Source: Paracoccaceae bacterium Fryx2 (GTDB taxonomy: Bacteria; Pseudomonadota; Alphaproteobacteria; Rhodobacterales; Rhodobacteraceae). Taken from it: 64,000 nucleotides of DNA. The stretch covers positions 1,475,340-1,539,339 of the forward strand of contig JAVSGI010000003.1 in NCBI GenBank assembly GCA_032334235.1. Reading direction: 5' to 3'. A program made the position numbers and the translations under genes. This document shows, piece by piece, positions 37,005 through 45,211 of this stretch (the first letter of the stretch is position 1; every line of letters starts with the position of its first letter). Below the pieces are notes generated by a model, which saw only the letters and a list, made by a program, of their open reading frames with translations, was not told the origin of the DNA and did no database searches.

Positions 37005-37250
37005 ATGACACAACAAGGAACAGCCCCGCGATCAACCAAAGTAGGCATCTTGAGTGGCTGGATAAGCCGTCTCGATCTTGCTCTTGAGCTCGAAGTGACA
37101 GTCGAGACCCTGCGGCGCTGGGAGGGGCTCCGCTTTGGCCCACCCTGCGTGCGCGCTGGGCGTAAGGTCTATTATCGCCGTGACGCGGTGCAGGGTTGGC
37201 TTACACAGCAAGAAATACCCAGCCCCCGGCGCGCGGGAGGCCACCGATGA
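37005..37250 (+). CDS. Excisionase-like helix-turn-helix protein
   Basis: 81 residues from the ATG at 37005 with GGGAG at 36993-36997. The central MerR/AlpA-type winged HTH reads LDLALELEVTVETLRRWEGLRFGPPCVRAGRKVYYRRDAVQGWL. Small proteins of this type beside an integrase act as excisionases or early regulators. It is divergent from int across the inverted-repeat region. It overlaps the next gene by 4 bases (ATGA), starting a tightly coupled early operon that runs to 40795. Confidence 0.78.
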   Translation: MTQQGTAPRSTKVGILSGWISRLDLALELEVTVETLRRWEGLRFGPPCVRAGRKVYYRRDAVQGWLTQQEIPSPRRAGGHR

Positions 37251-37516
37251 GCGCGCCCCTTCCTTTCCGTCATCGCCGCAATCACGACCAAGCCAGGCTG
37301 GACTGGGTTGAAGAGCGGCTGCGCGAGGCGCGCATCGTGGTGGCCGACGTGGCGCATCATTCAGATCACCTCCTGCGCATGGCTTGCAAAGTGCTGGTGC
37401 AGCACGGCCAGACACCCGAGGAATGCAAGGACGCACGGATCTTGCTGGTCATCCTCGATGCCAAATCGCCCAGACGTGACGATCACCGGTCTCGCGGCGG
37501 GGAGGATCACCTATGA
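37247..37516 (+). CDS. Phage early hypothetical protein
   Basis: 89 residues from the ATG at 37247, coupled to both neighbours by 4-base overlaps. The N-terminal half is helical and charged (QARLDWVEERLREARIVVADVAHHSDHLLRMACKVL). No known domain is recognised. Confidence 0.6.
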   Translation: MSAPLPFRHRRNHDQARLDWVEERLREARIVVADVAHHSDHLLRMACKVLVQHGQTPEECKDARILLVILDAKSPRRDDHRSRGGEDHL

Positions 37517-37938
37517 AGCGGCGCGGGACACCGGAGGCAGATCTGCAGCGCGCTGTTGTGATAGCGCTCCGCTTTGCACTGCCCAAAGACACCATCATCC
37601 ATCACTGCGCCAATGAAGTGACCGAAGCAGGCCCACGCGGCTCCAAGCGCCAAGCGATCCTGGTTGGTATGGGCGTACATGCTGGCTTTGCGGATTTGCT
37701 GGTTCTCAGCAATGGGCGCGTGCTGTTTCTGGAACTGAAATCCCTCAAGGGGCGGCTCAGCCCAGCGCAGGAAGCGTTTCGCGATACCGTGCAAGCGCAG
37801 GGCTTTGGCTGGGCGCTGGTGCGCAGCCTCGACGAGGCGCTGGGCGCGCTGGCCGATCACGGGCTTACCAGTCGCGTGGTGCTACAAGATACAGGCCAGC
37901 GCCAAGCCACCTGCACAACGCGGAGGGCCCAGCCATGA
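37513..37938 (+). CDS. VRR-NUC domain nuclease
   Basis: 141 residues. VRR-NUC (PD-(D/E)XK-type) features: GMGVHAGFADLLVLSNGRVLFLELKSLKGRLSPAQEAF, giving the aspartate of GFADLL and the E-L-K triad, with a preceding helix EADLQRAVVIALRF. Stand-alone phage proteins of this type are thought to act on branched DNA during replication or recombination. It sits directly before the replication gene, overlapping it by 4 bases. Confidence 0.88.
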   Translation: MKRRGTPEADLQRAVVIALRFALPKDTIIHHCANEVTEAGPRGSKRQAILVGMGVHAGFADLLVLSNGRVLFLELKSLKGRLSPAQEAFRDTVQAQGFGWALVRSLDEALGALADHGLTSRVVLQDTGQRQATCTTRRAQP

Positions 37939-38969
37939 GCCATGCCGCCACCAACTGGGCCATCCAGCAGCGTGGGTTAAAACCCACCACAAAAATATTG
38001 CTCTGGCATCTGTGTGATCGGTTCAATCCTGATTACGGCTGCTTCCCCTCACAGGTGCGGTTGGCGCATGATTGCGAAATCGGGCGCGCCACCCTGAACC
38101 GCCATCTCGATGATCTGGAGGCGCGCGGTCTTATCCGGCGGATCCGGAATGTCGATCTGCGTACAGGCCAGCATCGACCGACACGGTACCTCCTCAGCTT
38201 CGAGCCATGTTTTAAACCACCAGGACCGGGCGGCGAGAACCCGCAAGAAACAGGCGACGACGCACCATTCGACCCCGATATCCCGTGTCCTAATTTGGGA
38301 CACGGCACAAATGCGGAAAAAATGCGTTCTGACAATGGGTTGGCGCAAGAAATATCGCAAACACCGTGTCTCGATCTGGAACACGGGCCCGTGTCTCATT
38401 TTGACGCAATCCCGTGTCTCAAAAACAGCGATTCCCGTGTCTCAAATTGGGACACTAACCTTGTAAGAGAACCCTTAAGTAAACCTGTAAAGGAGGAGGA
38501 GGATGCGCAAGCGCGCGATTCCGATTTTGATGGTTTTTTCGAAGAACTGGTTTTGGCGCTGGGCTTGGAACCAGCCGCCCTGCCCGGCTGGTGGCAGGGT
38601 TGGCCATCCCGGATGCACGTCCAGCGCTGGCGCACCGAGTTGGAGTTGACCGAAGCTGAGATCGTGTCAGCAGCGAAGGACACACGCAAGGATCACCCAG
38701 AACCGCCAGATGGGCCAAAGGCGCTTGACCGTGCCATGCAGCGTGCTGCCCAGCGCAAGACGGATGATGCAGGTCGGAAGCGCCGCAAGCGCAAGACGGA
38801 TCAGACGCCAGCGGCGAAGACCATCGTCGATCTGCCGGTGTTTTATGCCGAGATCATCAATTCTGATCGCTACCTGCCCGTCAGCGCAATCAACAACACC
38901 ATGCGCGATGCCATGCTGGGTCGGGGTCTCGTGACCCCGGAACAGCTGCGTGAGCGGGGGGTGCGGTGA
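37935..38969 (+). CDS. Phage replication initiator-like HTH protein
   Basis: 344 residues. The N-terminal winged HTH is clear: KPTTKILLWHLCDRFNPDYGCFPSQVRLAHDCEIGRATLNRHLDDLEARGLIRR. The middle (about 116-174) is low in structure and is encoded by an iteron-like array. The C-terminal half has a conserved-looking helix region (LEPAALPGWWQGWPSRMHVQRW), a basic stretch (AGRKRRKRKTDQTP) and an end LGRGLVTPEQLRERGVR. Lambda O-type initiators likewise have an N-terminal DNA-binding domain with the origin inside the gene. A role in initiating replication is inferred from this and from position. Confidence 0.7.
   Translation: MSHAATNWAIQQRGLKPTTKILLWHLCDRFNPDYGCFPSQVRLAHDCEIGRATLNRHLDDLEARGLIRRIRNVDLRTGQHRPTRYLLSFEPCFKPPGPGGENPQETGDDAPFDPDIPCPNLGHGTNAEKMRSDNGLAQEISQTPCLDLEHGPVSHFDAIPCLKNSDSRVSNWDTNLVREPLSKPVKEEEDAQARDSDFDGFFEELVLALGLEPAALPGWWQGWPSRMHVQRWRTELELTEAEIVSAAKDTRKDHPEPPDGPKALDRAMQRAAQRKTDDAGRKRRKRKTDQTPAAKTIVDLPVFYAEIINSDRYLPVSAINNTMRDAMLGRGLVTPEQLRERGVR
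38282..38455 (+). repeat. Iteron-like array inside the replication gene, candidate origin
   Basis: Five copies of CCCGTGTCTCAA or close variants begin at 38282, 38363, 38388, 38411 and 38434; the last four are spaced 25, 23 and 23 bp. Inverted partners GGGACACGG (38297-38305) and GAACACGGG (38378-38386) and a final GGGACAC (38449-38455) lie between them. An AT-richer stretch follows (about 38458-38490). Spacing near two helical turns fits initiator iterons. Confidence 0.6.
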
Positions 38970-40123
38970 ATGGCTTGGTGTCACGTCCCCGGCACGGATT
39001 GTCCCTCTGCGCAGGCGGCGGAGGCCTTGATCTGGGCCTCATGCTCGCCGAACCCGGATATCACACCCGCGCCTTTGTCGAATGGGAAGACTGGCCCCGC
39101 GCTGTGCTCATCGCCGCCCAGCGCGCGGGGTATTTTGCTCCAGCCCCAATTTGGGACGACCTGCGCAGCTTCGACGCCCAACCCTTCCGCGGGGCCTTCC
39201 ACATCGTCCTTGCCGGATATCCCTGCCAACCCTTCAGCGCCGCGGGCAAACGAGCTGGCGCCGATGACCCCCGCCACCTCTGGCCCGAGGTCGCCCGCGT
39301 CATCGCCGAATGCCGCCCCGAATGGGTGTTCCTCGAAAACGTTGCCGGTCACGTCAGCCTTGGCCTCGAAACCGTTCTGCAAGAGCTTTGGGGCATGGGC
39401 TATACGCCTGCGGCAGGCCTGTTCAGCGCGGCTGAAGTCGGCGCGCCGCACCAGCGGTTGCGCATCTTCATCCTGGCCCACACCGATGAGCCTGCATCCC
39501 GGCACGGCCACCTACAACCCGGCCGGGAACAGCGACTTCACCCGCAAGGCGGAAGCGCTGGCGCTGGGCATCAGCAACTGGTCGACGCCGAAAGCAACGG
39601 ACGGTGCGAAGGGCGGGCCGGGCCAGAGTTATGGCTCAGGCGGGATGCCGCCCCTGCCAGCGCAGGCGGCGCAATGGCCGACACCGGCCGCACAGAACTG
39701 GAAGGGATCGAGCGAAGCCAGTGTGACGCGGGCGGATGGCAAATCCCGGATGGATATCCTGCACTACCGTGCAGAACAGGGCTTCACCCACCCGGCCCCG
39801 GCGATCACGCTGGATGGGCGGCGGTCCTTGCCGCACGCTCCGATCTCGCGCCCGCTTTGGGCTTCGATGATTGCCTCGCATGGGCACGTCGTCTCGCGGC
39901 GGATCCTGAAGGCCCGGGCACGGCGGCGGCTCAATCCGATCTTCGTCGGATGGCTGATGGGCTGGCCCATCGGGCACGCGCTTTGCGCCTGCTCGGCAAC
40001 GGAGTTCACCCACTGGCAGCAGCGCATGCGTGGCGCTCTCTCGCAGCTGCCCATGGCCTCGGGCCCGTGGATCTGGCGGCCGACGGATGGGCCGGAAGGC
40101 CCAGCGCAGATGACCCTCTTTGA
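38966..40123 (+). CDS. Phage DNA cytosine-5 methyltransferase
   Basis: 385 residues from the GTG at 38966 (GTGA overlap with the upstream stop). C5-methyltransferase motifs in order: I (LSLCAGGGGLDLGLMLA, about 12-28), IV with catalytic C87 in AGYPCQPFS, VI ENVAGH (124-129), VIII APHQRLRIFILAH and X LRLLGNGVHPLAAAHAW near residue 350. The region between VIII and X is the variable target-recognition part. The same DNA from 39486 is also open and protein-like in another frame. The product probably modifies phage DNA against host restriction. Confidence 0.85.
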   Translation: MNGLVSRPRHGLSLCAGGGGLDLGLMLAEPGYHTRAFVEWEDWPRAVLIAAQRAGYFAPAPIWDDLRSFDAQPFRGAFHIVLAGYPCQPFSAAGKRAGADDPRHLWPEVARVIAECRPEWVFLENVAGHVSLGLETVLQELWGMGYTPAAGLFSAAEVGAPHQRLRIFILAHTDEPASRHGHLQPGREQRLHPQGGSAGAGHQQLVDAESNGRCEGRAGPELWLRRDAAPASAGGAMADTGRTELEGIERSQCDAGGWQIPDGYPALPCRTGLHPPGPGDHAGWAAVLAARSDLAPALGFDDCLAWARRLAADPEGPGTAAAQSDLRRMADGLAHRARALRLLGNGVHPLAAAHAWRSLAAAHGLGPVDLAADGWAGRPSADDPL

Positions 40124-40139
40124 AAGATTGCAGCCATGA
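39486..40139 (+). CDS. Overlapping alternative-frame ORF within the methyltransferase gene
   Basis: An ATG at 39486 opens a 217-residue frame. It looks like the distal part of phage methyltransferase-type proteins: WSTPKATDGAKGG, QWPTPAAQNWKGSS, DGKSRMDILHYRAEQGF, RLNPIFVGWLMGWPIGHALC, WQQRMRGALSQL and a C-terminal QMTLFERLQP. Its stop overlaps the start of the next gene by 4 bases, unlike the stop of the other frame 16 bases earlier. Either the two frames are both used, or the gene contains a frameshift near 39475 and one frame is a shadow. I cannot decide from the sequence alone. Confidence 0.5.
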   Translation: MSLHPGTATYNPAGNSDFTRKAEALALGISNWSTPKATDGAKGGPGQSYGSGGMPPLPAQAAQWPTPAAQNWKGSSEASVTRADGKSRMDILHYRAEQGFTHPAPAITLDGRRSLPHAPISRPLWASMIASHGHVVSRRILKARARRRLNPIFVGWLMGWPIGHALCACSATEFTHWQQRMRGALSQLPMASGPWIWRPTDGPEGPAQMTLFERLQP

Positions 40140-40795
40140 GCATGCAGGGACGGATTGGCCGCGCGGGCGGCGCAAAGGTGAAACGCGCGCTGGGCGTGCA
40201 AGCGCTGCTGGAATGGGCGTTTCGGGTTGAACAAGCGCAGCTGGAACTGCCACCACCAAAGGAAGCGGCCGAGGAAGGCTATAGCTTTGGCTTCGAATTC
40301 ATCCTGCTGCAACGCGCAGCGCTGGGCTGCAAGGTCGACGGCGGCCAACACAAGATGGGCAGTTACACCCACGCTGACGCAGAGGTGATCGCCGCCACAG
40401 TAGCGGGGATGCCTGACAGCCTCGGCGGCATCCGTATGGCGATCAGCGTGGCCGAAATGGCGCGGGCGGGCATAACGCCAGACTGGATGCCTAGCGTCGT
40501 GCCACGCTGCGTGCCGGTTGATATGAAGCGCAACCGCCACGGCGATCGTGCCGTCAGCGTCGTTGTCGGCACCGAAAGAGTACTGGTTAGTGGCAAATGG
40601 CGTACAATCGAAGTGCGGGCCTGTCCGGTAACCTGGCGGCCGCATCCGGAACAGATCACCTCCGCCCGGCGCGGCTACGAGGATTGGTGGCAAGCACTGG
40701 ACTGGGTGCGCGATGGGCTGATGGCGGGCGGCATGTTGCGGGAGGTGGAGGTGTTAGGGGTGATGCCGAAGGTGAAACCTTGGAGAACCAGATAA
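40136..40795 (+). CDS. Phage hypothetical protein, end of early operon
   Basis: 219 residues from the ATG at 40136, with 4-base overlap to the preceding alternative frame. Conserved-looking blocks are KVKRALGVQALLEWAFRVEQAQLEL, SYTHADAEVIAATVAGMP, and a C-terminal RRGYEDWWQALDWVRDGLMAGG. No domain is recognised. Position after replication and methylation genes would suit an antitermination or Holliday-junction role, but nothing in the sequence shows it. Confidence 0.6.
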   Translation: MSMQGRIGRAGGAKVKRALGVQALLEWAFRVEQAQLELPPPKEAAEEGYSFGFEFILLQRAALGCKVDGGQHKMGSYTHADAEVIAATVAGMPDSLGGIRMAISVAEMARAGITPDWMPSVVPRCVPVDMKRNRHGDRAVSVVVGTERVLVSGKWRTIEVRACPVTWRPHPEQITSARRGYEDWWQALDWVRDGLMAGGMLREVEVLGVMPKVKPWRTR

Positions 40796-40958
40796 CAACG
40801 TCGCAATGGGCGGTGAGCGGTCATTCGCTGCGATCTGCACGAATGACCACAGTGCGGACGAAGGGTGAATTCGCTGCACGCGCTCCAATGGCCACAATCA
40901 GCGCAAAGTGGACATAAATAGACAGTCGATCACTTCAAGCCTTCCCGGGCGGTTCCGT

Positions 40959-41421
40959 TCACTGCGATTGCATGGGACGCCACGACACATAAATGGTCTC
41001 GCTACATCGGTCACAGTCGAAGTGAATGTGTTGATCGGTCCTGAGTTTCTCAACCATCCGCTTAGGAATGTCGCGGGATGCTTCACAGGCGCGACAGACA
41101 ATCGCAAAGATTCTGCGCCCGAAGGACATGTCAGACTGCACGTAGTCATAGCTTTCATCACAATTGGGATTTATGCAATTTATGGTCTGCCCATCCTTCA
41201 ACAGTTCAAGTCGCCGCTTGTTCTTTGAACCGCAGACACAATCAAAAGAAACTTCCTCGCCCATGCCAGTAGACATCAACGTGCCTTCGGATATTTTTTT
41301 AATTTCCGCAAGAGCCTGTTTGACCTTGGATGCTATCGCTTGCTTGTCACCGTATTGTTTAACGGTCGCATCTTTCGAAGTCGGGATTTCGATATGCAGG
41401 GCAAGGTTCGCAAGCTTAGGC
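40959..41421 (-). pseudogene. Cysteine-rich protein, 5'-truncated at IS30
   Basis: The reverse-strand frame carries four cysteine motifs (CVCG, CINPNC, CRAC, CDRC) in the same order as the protein at 31024-31800. The open frame reaches 41441, but its first residues (MLHLKLE) come from the IS30 terminal repeat. No continuation of the N-terminus is found on the far side of the IS, so the 5' half has been lost, probably by an IS-adjacent deletion. Function unknown. Confidence 0.55.
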
Positions 41422-42502
41422 TCAAGTTTCAAGTGCAACACCCACGGCCCTCAGGGCATAGGATGTTGCGATGGACAAAAGATACAAGCACCTCAACGGC
41501 GAGGAACGTGGCGTGATTTTGGCGGAGCACCGGCGCGGGGCGAGCCTTGGGGCGATCGGGGCATTGCTGGGTCGCAACGCCTCGACCATTGGGCGGGAAC
41601 TGCGGCGTGGCCGTCCGGAGGGAGACCCCGCCCAGCCGTATTGCGCGCAGCTTGGCGGGGAACGATACCGGGCCTGTCGCAAGGGGTGCGGACGGCGGCT
41701 GAAGCTGGTCAAGGGTGGGTGGCTTCATGACTTTGTGCGGGGCAAACTGATCCACAAGCGCTGGTCTCCCGAACAGATTGCGTGCAAACTCCGGACCATG
41801 CACCCCGACGATCCCGCCCGCCTGATCAGCCATGAGACGATCTATGCCGCGATCTACGCGCAGCCGAAAGGCGGCCTCAAGACCGAGATGATCGCGGCCT
41901 TGCGACAGCACAAACCTGTACGGGGTCTGCGGCGCACGACATTGGCGGGTGGCTCTATTGCTCCGGAATCATTGAGGATTATCCATCGACCCGAAGAGAT
42001 CGAGGGCCGTCTGGTGCCCGGCCACTGGGAAGGTGACCTGATCAAGGGCGCCTTCAACCGCTCGGCGGTAGGCACGGTGGTCGAGCGCAAGACCCGCTTT
42101 CTCATTCTCAGCAAAATGCGCGGCTGCACCGCCGACGCGGCGTTGGAGGGGTTTTCACGACAAATGAAACGTCTGCCCGCCGTGCTGCGCAAAAGCATGA
42201 CCTACGACCGCGGCAGCGAGATGGCCTGCCACCCGGAACTGGCACGGCGGCTGAAGATCGACATCTGGTTCTGTGATCCACACGCCCCCTGGCAACGTGG
42301 TAGCAACGAGAACACCAACGGCCTGCTGCGCCAGTTCTTCCCCAAGGGCACCGACCTGAGCACCATCAGCCAGACCGAGCTCAACGACGTCGCCCGCCTG
42401 ATGAACCAGCGACCCCGCAAGACCCTTGGATGGAAAACACCCGAAGAAGCCCTGGCCGAAGAACTCGCGGCCTTCAGATCAAACGTTGCACTTGAAACTT
42501 GA
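41422..42502 (+). mobile_element. IS30-family insertion sequence, about 1081 bp
   Basis: The ends are perfect inverted repeats: TCAAGTTTCAAGTGCAAC at 41422-41439 and its complement GTTGCACTTGAAACTTGA at 42485-42502. One forward-strand transposase fills the element. Flanking bases do not show a matching short duplication, consistent with a later deletion on one side. Confidence 0.85.
41471..42502 (+). CDS. IS30-family transposase
   Basis: 343 residues. N-terminal HTH (YKHLNGEERGVILAEHRRGASLGAIGALLGRNASTIGRELRRG), then the rve-type core with catalytic D in GHWEGDLIKG, D in TYDRGSEMACH and E in GSNENTNGLLRQFFPKGTD. The stop lies inside the right terminal repeat. The frame is intact. Confidence 0.95.
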   Translation: MDKRYKHLNGEERGVILAEHRRGASLGAIGALLGRNASTIGRELRRGRPEGDPAQPYCAQLGGERYRACRKGCGRRLKLVKGGWLHDFVRGKLIHKRWSPEQIACKLRTMHPDDPARLISHETIYAAIYAQPKGGLKTEMIAALRQHKPVRGLRRTTLAGGSIAPESLRIIHRPEEIEGRLVPGHWEGDLIKGAFNRSAVGTVVERKTRFLILSKMRGCTADAALEGFSRQMKRLPAVLRKSMTYDRGSEMACHPELARRLKIDIWFCDPHAPWQRGSNENTNGLLRQFFPKGTDLSTISQTELNDVARLMNQRPRKTLGWKTPEEALAEELAAFRSNVALET

Positions 42503-42670
42503 ATCCAAGCTTCCCTTATATAAAAAGGCGCGGCGCATTTTGCGCAGAAAGGCCCGTTGCAACAGGCAAATCGGCGCACGACTCGCCTATCTCGTTGCCT
42601 CGCTTTTCCTGCATGCAGGATACATAGGCAAACTCACACGCGGGCGCGTATCACTTCCAGAAAGCAAGAA

Positions 42671-42696
42671 GCCCCGCGCTGGGCGGGGCCATCTTT
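42671..42696 (+). terminator. Strong hairpin, possible bidirectional terminator
   Basis: GCCCCGC (42671-42677) pairs with GCGGGGC (42683-42689) around a short loop, followed by ATCTTT. On the other strand the hairpin is followed by TTCTTGCTTT. It lies between the IS30 and the lipoprotein gene and could end transcription from either side. Confidence 0.5.
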
Positions 42697-42745
42697 CGGA
42701 ATAGATGGCTGATGCCGTCAATTCCTAAGGCAAATCGAGTCCGTC

Positions 42746-43075
42746 TTATTTGCAGCGCGCCACTCGTTGCTCCAAGGCAATCACCTTGCCTTTTGAGGCT
42801 GCAAGTTCCCCCGCTACATCGCCGCCCGTCAACTTCGATACAGGGATTAAGACCAAAAATACCCCAATCGCATCGCCCGTTGCCGCACCGTTTTGCTTCT
42901 TTTCAAGTGAAGCTAGATTGACCCGTTGCGAAGCAAGATCGTTTCTCGCTTGTGAACACGTCAAGTGGTCATAAGCACCCGTCATTGAGACGGCGGAAAC
43001 AGCGTCCGCACGGGGAGAGCAACCTGTGGCGATGGAACCCGCGATTAAGGCGAGTATTGCAAGCTTCGTATTCAT
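42746..43075 (-). CDS. Small lipoprotein, function unknown
   Basis: 109 residues from the ATG at 43075 with GAGGAAG before it. The signal peptide MNTKLAILALIAGSIATG ends with the lipobox IATG-C (C19). The mature part has two helices, one hydrophobic (TGDAIGVFLVLIPVSKL), and a coiled-coil-like C-terminus (KVIALEQRVARCK). It is fused only by reading-frame accident to the downstream end of the IS1380 frame. Similar short lipoproteins occur in prophages as lysogenic-conversion genes, but that is a guess. Codon use is fairly AT-rich. Confidence 0.7.
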   Translation of the reverse strand: MNTKLAILALIAGSIATGCSPRADAVSAVSMTGAYDHLTCSQARNDLASQRVNLASLEKKQNGAATGDAIGVFLVLIPVSKLTGGDVAGELAASKGKVIALEQRVARCK

Positions 43076-43136
43076 TTCTTCCTCATTCTTCCACCGACAT
43101 TCCCCAAGTGGCCTGCGGTCTGACGTCAAGATCGCC

Positions 43137-44765
43137 TGATTTTGCCCTTTGAACAAGCGTTTTTCCTCCTGAGCGGTGTCTGTGGTCGCGCAAACGCTTT
43201 GATCTGGCCGGATCGGGCCGCGAACCCGCATCTTCCTGGCCTGGCGGCGACGTTTTTCAGCGCTTGAGACAGACCTGTCGAGCCGGTTTCGAGCAGTTGG
43301 AGCCGGGATCGCGGTCACGCGCATAGCGGTGGCGCTCGAAGGCGGTGGATCGCGGCGAGGATGGCGCGCACCATCGGGCCTGTGACGGCCACCTCGGCCA
43401 GTTGGAAGGTGATGGCGCGGGCGTGACGCACGACACGCGCCCCGATCTTGATCAGCTTGAGCTGGAGGCTGGTCAACGACCAGTCGGCCATGGCCTCGGG
43501 CAGTTCGATGCAGCGCAAGAAGGTGGCCAGGTTGTAGGCCAGCGCATGCAGTTGCAGCCGCACCTCGTTGTCGCGGAACTTCCGGCATGACAGCCGCGTC
43601 CAGCGAAAGGCATACTTGCCTTCCTTGATGCGCTGCCTGGCAGCGTATGCTTGCATGCGCGAGAAGGTGCTGCTCTGCGGTGCCGCGCTGGTTATAGAAC
43701 CGCACGACCCAATCGGGCTCCATCGGCAGGTTGGTGACGATGAAGCCGACTTTGGGGAACAGCTCGCCCGGGTGCCATTCGATCTTCGCTATGACGCGGC
43801 GCGGCTTGTCCCAGGGCGCCGCCTGATACTCGAAGTCCTCGTAAAAGCGTTTGACCTTGGTCAGCGACGGACGGCCTACGGGCTGGGTCAGTCGATGCGC
43901 GATCTTCTCCTTGAGCACTGCATTGGAGGGCAACCGGATGGTGTAGAAATAGCCCGTCTCTTCCAGCCGCGCGTAGATCGCAGGGATCGCATAGGCGGCG
44001 TCGGCACGGAAGAAGCGGCCCCCAAGGTCGCGGCCAGCGTAGCGGGCGATGACTGGATCGAGGACATCTCGCCAGCCGTCAGCACTGTGGACGTTGCCAT
44101 TGCGCAGGGCGCAGCGTTCCAACATGCCGAACTGGTTGAACAGGAAGTTCGGGTGATAGCAGGTGCAGTCAAAATGCCCGTTCCAGGCCGAGCCCTCTTG
44201 GTCGCCATGGGTGGGGCTGACAGAGCTGTCCATGTCCAGCACGATATACTTCAGCCCGTTGCGGTCGTGGAAGCGGTCGATCCATTGGCCGTTCAGGTCT
44301 GCCAGCGCCGCCCGGTTCGTGGGCGAGGCCAAGGTCTCGGTCTCAAATCGCCCCATCTGCGTTGCTGAGGCCGCTTGCGCATCGACAGCCCGGCCACCGA
44401 CAACCTGACGCATCACGGGATCGAGCGCGAGACGGTCGGCATCGTTGACGTCCTCGTATCCGGCCAGCCGCCCGAACACTGACTGCCGGAACAGCCCGTC
44501 GAGCCGATGGACGGTGTTCTTGCCGGTGCGGTTATCGCGTAGCGCCTCTGACGCAAGGCCCGACAGCCCGAGCGCGTCATCGAGCTCGCGCATCACCAGC
44601 AAACCGCCGTCCGAACTGATCTGCGCACCCCGGAACTCCAGCCGCACGCGGCGGTCGAAATCGACCCGATGACCTCGATCCGAACCCGCACCCTCTGGGT
44701 GATCCATAAAACACGTCCCTCGCAGCCATCAACACTATGATTTATATAGGAAATAATGAGTTCAG
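43137..44765 (-). mobile_element. IS1380-family insertion sequence (boundaries approximate), transposase broken
   Basis: The region around the transposase. Possible termini both begin CCTGA: near 43137 on the forward strand and near 44765 on the reverse strand. The match is short and no convincing 4-bp duplication was found, so the limits are approximate. Confidence 0.6.
43315..44707 (-). pseudogene. IS1380-family transposase, disrupted by a 37-bp insertion
   Basis: The N-terminal frame (from 44707) shows IS1380 features: FRGAQISSDGGLLVMRELDD, YIVLDMDSSVSPTHGDQEGSAWNGHFDCTCYHP and FFRADAAYAIPAIYARLEE. After NQRGTAEQ it loses homology. The remaining transposase continues in another frame as RIKEGKYAFRWTRLSCRKFRDNEVRLQLHALAYNL to a stop at 43315. 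Removing 43633-43669 (37 bases, flanked by CTG) restores the conserved GTAEQRIKEGK. The catalytic glutamate is in that motif, so this copy should be inactive. Confidence 0.85.
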
Positions 44766-45211
44766 GACAGCGAAATCATAGATTTACTTGGGGAATGCGG
44801 GTTCAAGTGCGGCATAGCTTACACTGGCTTCAGTGTTTTCTTTCAGAAGATGCTCAATCGTTGAAATTGTTGGTTTTAAATTGATCATTGTCACCCCTGC
44901 TCGGGCCTTTATTCTGGACCCTCCATGCGGGCCATGTTCTCTCTTCAATTATAGGCTTTGGACGAGGCAGACTGTCAACTACGACCGTTACGAAGAACTT
45001 CGCAAAGTCCGCTTCGACTGTGCTTCTCCGACCTTGGTGCGTTGCGCAGCATCCCGTAGTATGGGCTCACTGCTGCCGTTCGCTGCGCCGTCCACGACGG
45101 TCCGGTCTGGGCCGGAACAGACACGCCCCCCTGGCATGGTTCCTCCCGGGCTTGATCCGTATACGGGGGGGCGCAGCGCGCCATTTCGCTAGCGACAGGC
45201 ACTTTCACCGG
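44766..45211. other. Gene-free intergenic stretch
   Basis: No gene is supported. It contains GGTCCGGTCTGGGCCGG near 45100, shared with the intergenic region near 33105. Confidence 0.35.

Noticed and set aside
42746..44707. 653-residue protein combining transposase and lipoprotein
   Set aside because: A fusion only because the 37-bp insert shifts the transposase frame into the lipoprotein frame; the lipoprotein has its own start and lipobox.
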